Origin: Vulcanococcus sp.
GTDB taxonomy: Bacteria; Cyanobacteriota; Cyanobacteriia; PCC-6307; Cyanobiaceae
Assembly: GCA_019264575.1 (NCBI GenBank)
Contig: JAHUZV010000018.1
Coordinates: 1-64,000 of the forward strand
Direction: 5' to 3'
DNA: 64,000 bases
Shown: positions 47,759-60,498 of the stretch, piece after piece
How positions within the stretch are numbered: the first letter of the stretch is position 1
Layout of the letters: every line of letters starts with the position of its first letter
Made by a program: the position numbers and the translations under genes
The notes under the pieces: generated by a model
Database searches by the model: none
What the model saw: the letters and a program-made list of their open reading frames with translations, nothing else
Told to the model about the DNA's origin: nothing

Positions 47759-50737
47759 TCAGTTGCCCACGGGGTTGAGACCTGCGTTGCCACCGTAGAG
47801 GGCGGCAGTCCGATTCACTGTGATCAGAGGAATTCCATCGCTGGTGGCCATCCCTTTGAGGTAGGGCACCGTGTCGCGGCCGAAGCTGCTTGCGTACTCG
47901 CTGGAATTGATCAAGGTATCGATGGCACTCTGCAGACCGTTTTCACCGCGGATGGCCAAGAAGGTGCTTGTTTCGGCTGGCTGTGCACCCCGGCCGAGCA
48001 GCGCTAGATAGGCGGCCGCAGCTGCTTCAAAGGGCTTCATCCGGTTCAGGCGACTCGAGAACAGATCGCTGCCTGAAACGGATGCCACAAATTCAGACAC
48101 ACTGAACGAACCCATGCGGAACTGGGACTCGGCTTGGCCGAGGGCTTCTGAGGCCAGTGGCTGGCGACCGATCAGCTGGCGATAGACAGCCTCGATCGCC
48201 TCCTGAACCTCGGTGGCGCTAGGTCGTTTTGAAAGCTTAACCACTGTTCCCAGGCTGTTGCGCTTGCCGAAGCCCTGCAATTTGCCCGGCAGGAGCGCCT
48301 TCGCCATGGCATCTGCAGGCTGTTGGGCGCTCGCACCGGTGTTGACGTTGGCCGCTTGGGTTGCGGTTATCGCGGTTCGGGTGCTCCAGGTAGGGGAGGT
48401 ACCGCCTCCGGGTTGCCAGCGGGGAGAACTCCAGCTGCGATCCGGCGCAGGTGCCGCCTGGATCGAGCCCGGGCCACTTGTGTTTGACGTCCTGGGTGCA
48501 AGCTTCTCGCCGCCGGTGAGGGTTGCACTCCAGCCGCCCCGGACAAAAACGTTGCGGTTTGTGAGGTTGCGAGGGGTGAGGCTGCCGCTGTCTCGGAAAT
48601 CTGCCGGCGGGGTGACCACCGGACGAGCTCGGAGGCTGAGGTCAGGGTAGTCGGCAGCGTTGAAGGGACGCTTGAGGGCCGGAGCTCGGCGGGTACTCAG
48701 ATCATTCGGGGTGATGAATCGCTCGTAAGGAACAGTGTCCTCACCGAAGCTCTCGCTGTATTCAGCGCTGTTGAGCATGGCGTCGACGACGCCGTAGAAG
48801 CCCTTGCGAGCCGCCACGTCGAAGTAGGCGTCGATCTCCCAGCGGCCGAAGGTGGGGCGGCCCAGCAGGCGCCGGTGCATCACCTCGATCGCCTTGCAGA
48901 TGTAGAGGCCACTCCAGTAACGGCGGCGGAAGGCATCGCTACGCGCAACCTGGCGCACGAATTCGCGCAGGCTCAGGTCGCCGTTCTCGAGCTTGATTTC
49001 CTCAACCTTGTTCTGCTCGCCGGCGTAACCGGTGTTGCCAAGCACCTGCACATACACGGCACGGATCACCGCCTGGGTGCTTGCCTCGGTATTGCGGATG
49101 CTCGGTTGACCGCCGCGGCGGGGCACCGAATTACCACCAGTGGCGATCTGCTGAAGGCGAACCACCTTGGGGCCGGCCTTGCGCGGAGTGGAGGCGCGGA
49201 ACTGCGGGCTGTTCATTTGCCCGGGCTGGCGCATGCCGTTGCCCACCAGGATCCGGCGGGTGTCGTAACGGATCGGAGCCGGACGGGTGCCCACACTGGC
49301 TGTGCCAGAGGGGAAGATCGCGCCGTAGTTCAGGCCCAGCGGATCGTTGCCGCCGCCATAGGGGTGCTGGTCGGCGTAAGGCTGCCGATAGCTGGCGTAG
49401 AGGGTGACGTACTGCGGCGCCCCTTCAAACGGTGCGCTGAAGCGGAAGAGCTTGCGGTTGGATCCCCAGCCGGCGCTTTCCTGCGCCTCTTCGCCGATGT
49501 CGCGCAGGTAGGGAACGGTTTCCTCCCCGAACACCTGGGCGTACTCCATCGTGTTGATCAGGGCGTCAACCAGGCCCTTGATGCCCTGGGCGGACACGAT
49601 GTCGAAATAGCGGGTGAACTCTTCGCGGGAGCTGATGCCACGGCCGAGGAAATGGCGGAAGGCGAGTTCCACCACACGGCTGTTCACAAAGCGGCCATAG
49701 AACTGTTGTTGATACTCCTTGCTGTGGCCCAGGGAGCGGATGAACTCCCGCATCGAGATGTCGCCCTGGCGCACCTGGGTGGCTTCCACCGGGCAGGGCA
49801 CCTGGCTGTAGGCCTTGGCGATGTCGCGCTCAAACACTTGGCGGTAGGCGGCGCGCACCACTTCGGCTTTCTGGGCGCCGCTCATGCCGGGCTTCATGTT
49901 GAAGCGCTGCGCCTTGCCTTGGGCGGCGAGGGCGTAGATGGCCGGCAGCTGCAGGCCCTGGTTTTCAGGGCTGCCCAGGCGCTGACGGGGCGAGGGGGTA
50001 GGAACAGCCAGCTCTTCGAGCAGCACGTTGAAGCTGTCGATCAGGAGCTGGCGAGCTTCGGGGAGATCCTTGAGCAGCTCGGCAGCACCGGCGCGCATCT
50101 CCTGCAGGGCCACGTTGGTGGCCGCCAGGGAGCAGCCCTTCTCGAGCACGTCGCGCAGGCCGCGGGTGTTCACCCGCAGGATGCTGGGATCACCGGCCAC
50201 CACGGCATAGCCCACGTAGCGCAGGAACCAGGCTAGGTCGCGGATCGATTTCTTCATCCGCTCGGTGCCGTAGCGGGCCACCGAAATCGGGCTGAAGCCA
50301 GTGGGCAGCACCACCCGCACATCGGCGTCGCCCCCGGCACCTTCCAGCAGGCGGGTGAGCGCATTGCCGCGCTTGCTGGCGCCGCTGGCGCCTGCGAAGG
50401 TTTGCACCGAGCGCTGGAAGGCGGCTTGATCGGTGGCCAGGGGTGTGGCTCCGGCATCAGCCGCGGGGCTGAGGGGAGCGTCGAGATAGGAGAGCGGCGT
50501 GCCACCGGCAAAGATCCGGCTGGCGGCGCGGGCCACGATCGACTCGGCGTTGGCAGAAACCCGACGGGCGGCTTCCACCCGCAGCTGACCGCTCTGGAAG
50601 AAGGTCACCAGGGTGTTCAGCTCACCGCCATCGAGGAAGCGGTCCTGCTGTTCCGCCTCGCGGACGCTGGAGAGCGGCAGGGTGTCGTAGCGCTGAGGAG
50701 CAACCCTGCTGCTGCCGCTGCTGGCGGTCACAGTCAT
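47759..50737 (-). CDS. apcE: Phycobilisome core-membrane linker ApcE (Lcm)
   Basis: A 992-aa scaffold of the phycobilisome core and a terminal emitter to photosystem II. An N-terminal phycobiliprotein-like domain (about 1-240, with a loop insertion near 80-135) carries the chromophore cysteine C202 (EKGCSLAAT). Three linker (REP) domains follow, starting about VRAAYRQVFERDI, IRAVYVQVLGNTG and IEAVYRQLIGRQP; they are joined by Pro/Ser/Gly-rich arms. The arm between REP2 and REP3 is about 100 residues of low complexity. Three REPs fit a tricylindrical core. ATG at 50737. Confidence 0.98.
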   Translation of the reverse strand: MTVTASSGSSRVAPQRYDTLPLSSVREAEQQDRFLDGGELNTLVTFFQSGQLRVEAARRVSANAESIVARAASRIFAGGTPLSYLDAPLSPAADAGATPLATDQAAFQRSVQTFAGASGASKRGNALTRLLEGAGGDADVRVVLPTGFSPISVARYGTERMKKSIRDLAWFLRYVGYAVVAGDPSILRVNTRGLRDVLEKGCSLAATNVALQEMRAGAAELLKDLPEARQLLIDSFNVLLEELAVPTPSPRQRLGSPENQGLQLPAIYALAAQGKAQRFNMKPGMSGAQKAEVVRAAYRQVFERDIAKAYSQVPCPVEATQVRQGDISMREFIRSLGHSKEYQQQFYGRFVNSRVVELAFRHFLGRGISSREEFTRYFDIVSAQGIKGLVDALINTMEYAQVFGEETVPYLRDIGEEAQESAGWGSNRKLFRFSAPFEGAPQYVTLYASYRQPYADQHPYGGGNDPLGLNYGAIFPSGTASVGTRPAPIRYDTRRILVGNGMRQPGQMNSPQFRASTPRKAGPKVVRLQQIATGGNSVPRRGGQPSIRNTEASTQAVIRAVYVQVLGNTGYAGEQNKVEEIKLENGDLSLREFVRQVARSDAFRRRYWSGLYICKAIEVMHRRLLGRPTFGRWEIDAYFDVAARKGFYGVVDAMLNSAEYSESFGEDTVPYERFITPNDLSTRRAPALKRPFNAADYPDLSLRARPVVTPPADFRDSGSLTPRNLTNRNVFVRGGWSATLTGGEKLAPRTSNTSGPGSIQAAPAPDRSWSSPRWQPGGGTSPTWSTRTAITATQAANVNTGASAQQPADAMAKALLPGKLQGFGKRNSLGTVVKLSKRPSATEVQEAIEAVYRQLIGRQPLASEALGQAESQFRMGSFSVSEFVASVSGSDLFSSRLNRMKPFEAAAAAYLALLGRGAQPAETSTFLAIRGENGLQSAIDTLINSSEYASSFGRDTVPYLKGMATSDGIPLITVNRTAALYGGNAGLNPVGN

Positions 50738-50889
50738 GGAGGAGAGCGAACCAGGCCAAGGCACGTTACGGCTGGCCCTCTGGCCTCCCGGCGGCCAATG
50801 AACAAATGTTTGCAGCCGGGCCCAAGCCCCGGCCTCTCGGCCCCCCGAGCCATGAAAAGCTCGCTCGGTTGCGGAGCTGTTCCTGCGCC

Positions 50890-52110
50890 ATGACCCAGGC
50901 CCCGGCTGATGCCGCCACCCCAGTGGTGAGCGCCTTTTACGACCGATTCCCCTATCCCGGTGACCCCCTGCAAGACGGCCCACCGCCGGGATACAACTGG
51001 CGCTGGTGCGTGGATGCGGCCTATGCCGCCTGCACGGGCGCTGTGGCTCCAAGGCCCGCTGAGGCGGAGCCCTTGAAGGTGCTGGATGCCGGCTGCGGCA
51101 CTGGAGTGAGCACCGATTACCTGGCCCATCTCAATCCGGGCGCCGAGATCCTGGCCGTGGATATTTCGCCGGGCACGCTCGAGGTGGCGCGGGAGCGCCT
51201 GCGCCGCTCCGGAGGCCATGACCAAGCCCAGGTGCGGATCCAAAACCGCAGCCTGCTGGAGCTGGAGGGTGAAGGCCCCTTTGACTACATCAATTCCGTT
51301 GGGGTGCTCCACCACCTGCGGCAGCCAGAAGCCGGGCTCAAGGCTCTGGCGGCGCTGCTGAAGCCCGGGGCGCTGCTCCATCTCTTTCTTTATGCCGATG
51401 GCGGGCGCTGGGAGATCCACCGCACCCAGCGGGCGCTCACGGCCATGGGCGTGGGCACTGGCGAGGAGGGGCTGCGGCTCGGGCGCCAGCTGCTGGCTGA
51501 ACTGCCGGAGCACAACCGGCTGCGCCGGCACCACGAGCAGCGCTGGGCGATCGATTGCGCGGCGGACGCCAACTTCGCCGATATGTATCTGCATCCCCAG
51601 GAGACCAGCTACAACCTCGAGCGGCTGATGGCCTTTGTGGCCTCTGCCGATCTGGAGTTCGCCGGCTTCTCCAATCCCCAGGTGTGGGATCCAGGCAGGC
51701 TGCTGCAGGGTGAACTGCTGGAGCGGGCTCAGGCCCTGCCGCCTTTGCAGCAGTGGCAGCTGATCGAAGACCTCGACCCCGACATCAGCCATTTCGAGTT
51801 CTTCCTCGCCAAGCCCCCGCTGCGCCGTTGGAGCTGGGATGACGACGCGGCTCTGCTCGCAGCAGCTGGTCAGCGCAATCCCTGCCTCTGGGGCTGGCCG
51901 GGGGCGGCGCTGCTCGATTCCGATATGGCGCCGCTGGATTTGAGCGCTGATGGATTGGCCTTGATGCAGGCTCTGGAGTTGGCACCGGCTCAGACGCCGA
52001 TCGGACGGTTGCCTCTGGGCTGGCCTGAGGGGCAGATCGCTGCTGTGGCAAGGGAGTTGCTGGCGCAGCGCGTGCTCCTGCTTCTGCCTGGTGCGGGCAG
52101 CGCTGCGTGA
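50890..52110 (+). CDS. Class I SAM-dependent methyltransferase (candidate phycobiliprotein methylase)
   Basis: A 406-aa methyltransferase. The N-terminus VVSAFYDRFPYPGDPLQDGPPPGYNWRW is distinctive, followed by the SAM site VLDAGCGTGVSTDYL (about residues 61-75), VDISPGTLEVARERL and INSVGVLHHL. The C-terminal third is a separate region with no motif I know. It lies divergent from apcE and upstream of atp1 with a 4-base overlap. CpcM, the asparagine methylase of phycobiliprotein beta subunits, is about this size, so a role on ApcB N71 is possible; this is unproven. Confidence 0.8.
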   Translation: MTQAPADAATPVVSAFYDRFPYPGDPLQDGPPPGYNWRWCVDAAYAACTGAVAPRPAEAEPLKVLDAGCGTGVSTDYLAHLNPGAEILAVDISPGTLEVARERLRRSGGHDQAQVRIQNRSLLELEGEGPFDYINSVGVLHHLRQPEAGLKALAALLKPGALLHLFLYADGGRWEIHRTQRALTAMGVGTGEEGLRLGRQLLAELPEHNRLRRHHEQRWAIDCAADANFADMYLHPQETSYNLERLMAFVASADLEFAGFSNPQVWDPGRLLQGELLERAQALPPLQQWQLIEDLDPDISHFEFFLAKPPLRRWSWDDDAALLAAAGQRNPCLWGWPGAALLDSDMAPLDLSADGLALMQALELAPAQTPIGRLPLGWPEGQIAAVARELLAQRVLLLLPGAGSAA

Positions 52111-52601
52111 TAGATTCCGCGCGCCTTTTCAGAGCGCAGGAGCCCTTGCTGGCAACCCCCCCGCTCCCTCACAACGACAGCGCTTCAACCGAAGCGGTGC
52201 ACGGTGAGGGCGAGGTTCTGCCAGAGGTGGCAGCTGATCCAGCCCCCGAGGCTGCGGAAGCTCCCTCCGACGACTACCTGCGCCTCCAGCGGCGTCTGCT
52301 CCTGGCCACCTTGATCGTTTCCGCGATTGCGGTGCTGATCACGGCCCTGGCCTTCAACCTTCACATCGCCGGCTCCCTGCTGGTGGGTGCACTGGGCGGT
52401 TTGCTCTATCTGCGGCTTTTAGCTCGCAGCGTTGGCAAGCTCGGCAACGGTGCCAAGAAGGTGGGCAAGACGCAGCTGCTTGTGCCCGTGGTGTTGGTGT
52501 TGGCCTCGGCCCGCCTCCCCCAGCTGGAGCTCCTGCCGGCGCTGCTCGGCTTCCTGCTCTACAAACCGGCCTTGATTCTTCAGGTTCTGCTCGATTCCTG
52601 A
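52107..52601 (+). CDS. atp1: ATP synthase protein I (Atp1)
   Basis: A 164-aa membrane protein at the usual head of cyanobacterial atp operons. An acidic N-terminus (about 1-62) is followed by four hydrophobic segments (near 65-82, 84-104, 122-138 and 140-158). AtpI proteins assist assembly of the c-ring. GTG at 52107 overlaps the methyltransferase stop (GTGA). subunit a begins 50 bases later. Confidence 0.8.
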   Translation: MIDSARLFRAQEPLLATPPLPHNDSASTEAVHGEGEVLPEVAADPAPEAAEAPSDDYLRLQRRLLLATLIVSAIAVLITALAFNLHIAGSLLVGALGGLLYLRLLARSVGKLGNGAKKVGKTQLLVPVVLVLASARLPQLELLPALLGFLLYKPALILQVLLDS

Positions 52602-52651
52602 GCTGACCTCTCCCTGAACCGTCGCTCCGGCGACACCGAACGCACAACCCG

Positions 52652-53799
<1,148 letters not shown>

Positions 53800-53904
53800 T
53801 CGCGCTTGAGGTGAGCGGGGGCCTGGCTGCCGCTGGGTTCCCGCACTCATTTCACCTCACTGCATCCGCACGCGACCGCTTTCATCCGCCCGCACCCCCG
53901 CCTC

Positions 53905-54366
53905 ATGACCAGCTGGCTACTGCTTGGTGCAACGGAGGGAGGTCTGTTTGACCTCGATGCCACCCTGCCGCTGATGGCGGTGCAGGTGGTTCTCCTCACC
54001 TTCATTCTCAATGCCCTGTTCTTCCGCCCCGTTGGCCGGGTTGTGGAGGAGCGCGAGGGCTACATCACCACCAGCCGTGCCGAGGCCAAGCAAAAGCTGG
54101 CTCAGGTGGAGCGTCTGGAGGCGGATCTGCGTGAGCAGCTCAAGGAGGCCCGCAAGGCCACCCAACAGCTGATTCAGGAAGCGGAACAGGATTCCGAAAA
54201 GCTTTATCGCGAAGCGTTGGCCACCGCCACGGCTGAAGCGAATGCCTCCCGCGAAGCGGCGCGTCGTGAGATCGATGCCCAGCGGGAATCAGCCCTTGGC
54301 CAGCTCAAGGGCGACGCCGAGAAGCTCGGTGACCTGATCGTCGACCGTCTGCTGGCCGCCAAATGA
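53905..54366 (+). CDS. atpF2: ATP synthase F0 subunit b'
   Basis: A 153-aa peripheral-stalk subunit (also called atpG). One membrane helix (about 18-37, [20 protein letters not shown]) is followed by a long charged coiled coil rich in Glu/Ala/Lys. b and b' heterodimers are typical of photosynthetic bacteria and chloroplasts. Its stop overlaps the atpF ATG by 4 bases (ATGA). Confidence 0.94.
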   Translation: MTSWLLLGATEGGLFDLDATLPLMAVQVVLLTFILNALFFRPVGRVVEEREGYITTSRAEAKQKLAQVERLEADLREQLKEARKATQQLIQEAEQDSEKLYREALATATAEANASREAARREIDAQRESALGQLKGDAEKLGDLIVDRLLAAK

Positions 54367-54880
54367 CTTTCCCAAGCCTTTTCGCCAACCACGGTGGCTT
54401 TGGTCTGAACCTCAACCTGTTCGAGACCAACATCATCAACCTGGCGATCGTCATCTTCGCCCTCTACAAGTTTCTGCCCAATTTCCTGGGCGGCATCCTG
54501 GAGCGGCGTCGGGCGATCATCCTGGCCGACCTCAAAGACGCCGAGGAGCGTCTGGCCAGTGCCACAACCCAACTCGCTCAGGCCCAGAAGGATCTGGCCG
54601 AGGCTCAGCAGAAGGCCGATCAGATTCGTGCCGACGGCAAAGCCCGTGCCGAAGCCATCCGCTTCGAAAGCGAGAAGCGCACCATCGATGAGATGGCTCG
54701 TCTCAAGCAGGGCGCTGCAGCCGATATGGATGCCGAGGCCGCTCGCGTGAGCAACCAGTTGCGCCGCGAGGCTGCCCGCCTGGCGATTGAAAAAGCTCTG
54801 GCCACGCTCCCCGGCAAGCTCAGCCCTGAAGCTCAGGCTCAGCTGGTCAGCCAGTCCATCAAAACTCTGGGGAACGCCTG

Positions 54881-54881
<1 letters not shown>
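54363..54881 (+). CDS. atpF: ATP synthase F0 subunit b
   Basis: A 172-aa peripheral-stalk partner of b'. The membrane helix (about 22-38, [20 protein letters not shown]) leads to a long amphipathic coiled coil ([20 protein letters not shown]...). The ATG at 54363 overlaps the b' stop, and its own stop overlaps the delta ATG by one base (TGATG), so b', b and delta are coupled. Confidence 0.96.
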
Positions 54882-56997
<2,116 letters not shown>

Positions 56998-57027
56998 TCC
57001 TGACGGTTACCCCGGAGAACCTCTTCC

Positions 57028-57981
57028 ATGGCCAACCTCAAGGAGATCCGCGACAGGATCAGTTCGGTTAAGAACACCCGCAAGATCACCGAGGCCATGC
57101 GCCTGGTGGCCGCCGCCAAAGTGCGTCGCGCCCAGGAGCAAGTGCTGCGCAGCCGGCCGTTTGCCGACCGGCTGGCACGGATCCTGGAGAACCTCCAGAC
57201 CCGCATGCAGTTCGAATCGGTGGATGCTCCCCTGCTGGAGAGCCGCGATGTGAGCACCATCACCCTGCTCGCCGTCACCGGCGACCGCGGACTGTGTGGT
57301 GGCTATAACGCCAACATCATCAAGCGCACCGAGCAGCGACACGCTGAGCTCACCGCTCAGGGCTACAAGGTGGATCTGGTGCTGATTGGCCGCAAAGTGG
57401 CCACCTACTTCCAGAACCGCGCCAGCAAGTACTCCATTCGCGCCACCTTCATGGGGCTCGAGCAGGTGCCCAATGCTTCTGAAGCGGGCAAGATTGCTGA
57501 AGAAGTGCTGGCTGAGTTTCTCTCCGGCAGCACCGATCGCGTGGAGATCATCTTCACCAAGTTCATCAACCTGGTGAGCTCCAAGCCGGTGTCGCAAACC
57601 CTGCTGCCCCTGGATCCCCAGGGCATCGCCAGCCCGGATGATGAGATCTTCCGTCTCACCACCCGCGATGGTCAGCTGGGTGTGGAGACAGGCAAGGTTG
57701 CGAACGAGCAGCCGGCTCTGCCTTCCGATCTGGTGTTTGAGCAGACCCCTGAGCAACTGCTCAACGCTCTGCTGCCGCTCTATCTGCAAAACCAGCTGCT
57801 GCGCTCCCTCCAGGAAGCTGCCGCTTCTGAGCTGGCCAGCCGGATGACGGCCATGAACAACGCCAGCGACAACGCCAAGGCGCTCGCCAAGACCCTTACC
57901 CTCGACTACAACAAGGCTCGCCAGGCCGCCATTACCCAGGAAATCCTGGAAGTGGTGGGTGGTGCGGCTGCCATGGCCTGA
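57028..57981 (+). CDS. atpG: ATP synthase F1 subunit gamma
   Basis: A 317-aa central stalk subunit (plastid-style name atpC). N-terminal [34 protein letters not shown] and C-terminal [32 protein letters not shown] form the shaft helices. The cyanobacterial insertion is present near residues 198-230 ([19 protein letters not shown]) and lacks the disulfide-forming cysteines that give light regulation to the chloroplast enzyme. A long terminator follows; beta and epsilon are not in this window. Confidence 0.98.
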   Translation: MANLKEIRDRISSVKNTRKITEAMRLVAAAKVRRAQEQVLRSRPFADRLARILENLQTRMQFESVDAPLLESRDVSTITLLAVTGDRGLCGGYNANIIKRTEQRHAELTAQGYKVDLVLIGRKVATYFQNRASKYSIRATFMGLEQVPNASEAGKIAEEVLAEFLSGSTDRVEIIFTKFINLVSSKPVSQTLLPLDPQGIASPDDEIFRLTTRDGQLGVETGKVANEQPALPSDLVFEQTPEQLLNALLPLYLQNQLLRSLQEAAASELASRMTAMNNASDNAKALAKTLTLDYNKARQAAITQEILEVVGGAAAMA

Positions 57982-57989
57982 GCTCTCGC

Positions 57990-58065
57990 AGCCAGCAAAA
58001 AGCCTCGTCGGTCGGTCGTCGCCGCTTTGCGGATACGACCTTCCCGGCGAGGTTTTTTGCTGGCT
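57990..58065 (+). terminator. Long nested hairpin terminator of the atp operon
   Basis: Outer arms 57990-58007 and 58048-58065 are 18 bp with a single G-T pair, and the second arm contains the T-run (GGTTTTTTGC). A smaller inner hairpin (GGTCGT.../...ACGACC) sits within. It begins 8 bases after the gamma stop and can function in both directions. Confidence 0.85.
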
Positions 58066-58119
58066 GGGCGTGGGGGCTTGGTGGCGGGGAGGATGAACGC
58101 AGCGAGAGGTGAGTGAGCC

Positions 58120-58842
58120 ATGGAACTGGAGGGGTTGTTTCCGTTGGCGTTGGCGCGGGTTCAGCTGCGGCTGGATCCGTGGGATTTGGCGTTGTTGATG
58201 CAGGAGGTGTTGGCGCTGCGGGGAGAGGCTGAGGGGAATCCGGAGCCTGGTTGCGCTTGGACGGGGGATATCAATGGGATCTGGCAGCTGCATCGGCTTG
58301 AGGCGTTTGCGGCCATTACGGCCGAGGTGCAGCGGCAGGCCTGGTTGTATTTGGAGGAGCTCGGTTTTCGGGCCGGCAGCGTGGCGTTGCATGTGCAGCG
58401 GGCCTGGCCGGTGGTGAGTGAGGAGGGGCAGGTGGTGGGGCGCCATCACCATCCCAACGCCCATCTCAGTGCGGTGCTTTATCTCAATGGCGATGGCAGT
58501 GGCCGCAGCGGTTGTTTGCGCCTGTTTCCGCCGCAAACCAGCAATGAATTGGTGCCTGGGCTGGCAGTGGGCCATGGGGGTCCGATTGATCAGCACTCCA
58601 GTGGCGGGCAGCGCTGGAACGCCCCTTGGGTGGATGTGGCGCCCCAGGCTGGGCTGCTGGTGCTGTTCCCGGCTCGCACGGATCACGCCGTCACCACCAA
58701 CAACGACAGCGATGACTTGCGGCTTTCCCTGGCCTTTGACCTGGCCCTAACGGCCCCTCTGGCATCCGCTGATGATCCAGCCCCGCCGGAGTACCTGGCC
58801 CCCCATCCAGCCCAGTGGAGTGAGGTGGCTGGGCCCGCGTAG
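58120..58842 (+). CDS. Putative 2-oxoglutarate/Fe(II) oxygenase
   Basis: A 240-aa protein resembling the family of putative 2OG-Fe(II) oxygenases (TIGR02466 type). A His-rich metal site (GRHHHPNAHLSAVLYL, H109-H115) lies in the double-stranded beta-helix. A distal GLLVLFPARTDHAVTTN gives H189, followed by R201 (SDDLRLSLAF) as the likely 2-oxoglutarate ligand. Substrate unknown. The gene is rich in TTG, GCG and GGG codons, unlike the ATP synthase genes before it. ATG at 58120; no clear operon partner upstream. Confidence 0.72.
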   Translation: MELEGLFPLALARVQLRLDPWDLALLMQEVLALRGEAEGNPEPGCAWTGDINGIWQLHRLEAFAAITAEVQRQAWLYLEELGFRAGSVALHVQRAWPVVSEEGQVVGRHHHPNAHLSAVLYLNGDGSGRSGCLRLFPPQTSNELVPGLAVGHGGPIDQHSSGGQRWNAPWVDVAPQAGLLVLFPARTDHAVTTNNDSDDLRLSLAFDLALTAPLASADDPAPPEYLAPHPAQWSEVAGPA

Positions 58843-58898
58843 CGGTTCGGCGATCCGGGACAATGAACGGCCACCAGCACCAGCTGCCGCTGCGCCCC

Positions 58899-59222
58899 AT
58901 GAGCGACACCTTCACCGTTGTCTGTGAGATCAACGGCACCAGCCACAGCTTCAGCTGCAGCGCTGAGCAAACCGTGCTGGCCGCTGCGGAGGCCGCCGGT
59001 GTGGAGTTGCCGAGCTCCTGTTGCTCAGGGGTGTGCACCACCTGCGCCGCGCGCATCCATGAAGGCAGCGTGCATCAACCCGATGCCATGGGCGTGAAGG
59101 CCGAGCTGCAGGAGCAGGGCTATGCGCTGCTGTGCGTGGCCTTCCCGCGCAGCGATCTCAAGCTCACCGCCGGACAGGAAGACGCTCTCTACGAAGCCCA
59201 GTTCGGTCAGTACCAGAAGTGA
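58899..59222 (+). CDS. Plant-type 2Fe-2S ferredoxin
   Basis: A 107-aa ferredoxin domain. The cluster ligands are C41-x4-C46-x2-C49 (PSSCCSGVCTTC) and C79 (ALLCVAFPRSDL), the PetF spacing. An extra C42 is adjacent to the first ligand. Long acidic C-terminus EDALYEAQFGQYQK. ATG 58899 (MSDTFTVVC) is preferred; an upstream ATG at 58863 is possible. Its stop overlaps the next gene's GTG (GTGA). The partner is likely DUF3326 or the 69-aa protein rather than photosystem I, but that is inference. Confidence 0.93.
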   Translation: MSDTFTVVCEINGTSHSFSCSAEQTVLAAAEAAGVELPSSCCSGVCTTCAARIHEGSVHQPDAMGVKAELQEQGYALLCVAFPRSDLKLTAGQEDALYEAQFGQYQK

Positions 59223-59428
59223 GCAGCGCGCAGCTGCTCCCCGTGCTGCTGCAGCTTGAACGCCAGCCCGGCTCCCTGCGGGAGCAGGTGGAAGCAGCGG
59301 TTGGTGCCCATGGCACGCCACTGCGCTGGGCGATCACTGCTGTTCAGCACCGCCCTGAGCAGCCGCCGTTGCTCCAGATCGAGGCGGTGGTGCTCAACGG
59401 CGCCGTTGCGGAGGCGGCTGACGCGTGA
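59219..59428 (+). CDS. 69-aa conserved hypothetical protein
   Basis: GTG at 59219 overlaps the ferredoxin stop by 4 bases, and its own stop overlaps the next GTG by 4 bases. The product reads VSSAQLLPVLLQLERQPGSLREQVEAAVG... then LRWAITAVQHRPEQPPLLQIEAVVLNG, an alpha-beta pattern with no cysteines. Function unknown; coupling on both sides makes it a likely accessory of its neighbours. Confidence 0.75.
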   Translation: MSSAQLLPVLLQLERQPGSLREQVEAAVGAHGTPLRWAITAVQHRPEQPPLLQIEAVVLNGAVAEAADA

Positions 59429-60498
59429 TCAGTACCGCTCCAGCTCTGCCCACCCTGTTGGTGATCCCCACCGGCATCGGCTGTGCTGTGGGCGGCTATG
59501 CCGGTGACGCCTTGCCGGCGGCGCGATTGTTAGCGGCGGCCAGCGGCTGCCTGATCACTCATCCCAATGTGATGAACGGGGCGGCGCTCTATTGGAGTGA
59601 TCCGCGGATCCACTACGTGGAGGGATCCAGCCTCGATCACTTCGCGGCGGGGGAGCTGCTGCTGCAGCCGGTTCGCCAGCAGCGGGTGGGGTTGTTGCTC
59701 GATGCCGGCATTGAGCCGGAGTTGCGGCAGCGCCATCTGCAGGTGGCCGATGGTTGTCGCGCCACCCTCGGACTGGAGATTGGCCCGGTGGTGATCACCG
59801 ATCGGCCTTTGGAGGTGAGCCTCAGCCTTGGGGCCAGTGGCGTGAGTTGGGGCCAACTGGGCCAGACGGAGTCGCTGCTGCGGGCTGGCCGGCAGCTCAA
59901 AGCCTCTGGAGCCACGGCTATCGCCGTGGTGGCCCGCTTCCCCGACGACCCAGACAGTGAAGCCCTCGCGGCCTACCGCCAGGGCAGTGGCGTGGATGCG
60001 CTGGCCGGCGCTGAAGCCGTGATCAGCCACCTGCTCAGCCGTGAGTTGGGGTTGCCCTGTGCCCATGCCCCGGCCCTCAGCCCGCTGCCGCTCGATCCCG
60101 ATCTCGACCCCCGTGCTGCGGGCGAGGAGCTGGGCTTCACCTTCCTGCCTTGCGTGTTGGTGGGCCTGAGCCGGGCACCGGATCTACTGCCTGCTGTAAA
60201 CCCTCCCGTGGTGGGCGGAGCGAGTGCCCGGGCGCTGGGGATTGATGCAGTGGGAGCAGTGATCGCCCCAGCGGGCGCGCTCGGTGGCGCCGCGGTGCTC
60301 GCTTGCGCGGAACGCGGCATTCCCGTGATTGCGGTGGATAACCCCTGCCTGCTGGAGGTCACGGCTGAGGCGCTGGGGCTCGAAGTGATGGCGGCCTCCA
60401 GCTATAGCGAGGCGGCGGGGCTGGTGCTGGCGCTGCGGGAGGGCATTGCGCCTGCAGCGCTGCGCCGGCCGTTGCCTCCCTTGCGGCTGCCGGGCTAA
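59425..60498 (+). CDS. DUF3326 family protein
   Basis: A 357-aa protein matching what I recall of DUF3326: TLLVIPTGIGCAVGGYAGDALPAARLLAAAS, LITHPNVMNGAALYW, PLEVSLSLGASGVSWGQL and IPVIAVDNPCLLEVTAEALG. It appears soluble with a Rossmann-like feel and several conserved His/Asn/Asp residues. No activity is known to me. GTG at 59425 (GTGA overlap with the 69-aa gene), and the stop overlaps the next ATG by one base (TAATG). Confidence 0.87.
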   Translation: MISTAPALPTLLVIPTGIGCAVGGYAGDALPAARLLAAASGCLITHPNVMNGAALYWSDPRIHYVEGSSLDHFAAGELLLQPVRQQRVGLLLDAGIEPELRQRHLQVADGCRATLGLEIGPVVITDRPLEVSLSLGASGVSWGQLGQTESLLRAGRQLKASGATAIAVVARFPDDPDSEALAAYRQGSGVDALAGAEAVISHLLSRELGLPCAHAPALSPLPLDPDLDPRAAGEELGFTFLPCVLVGLSRAPDLLPAVNPPVVGGASARALGIDAVGAVIAPAGALGGAAVLACAERGIPVIAVDNPCLLEVTAEALGLEVMAASSYSEAAGLVLALREGIAPAALRRPLPPLRLPG

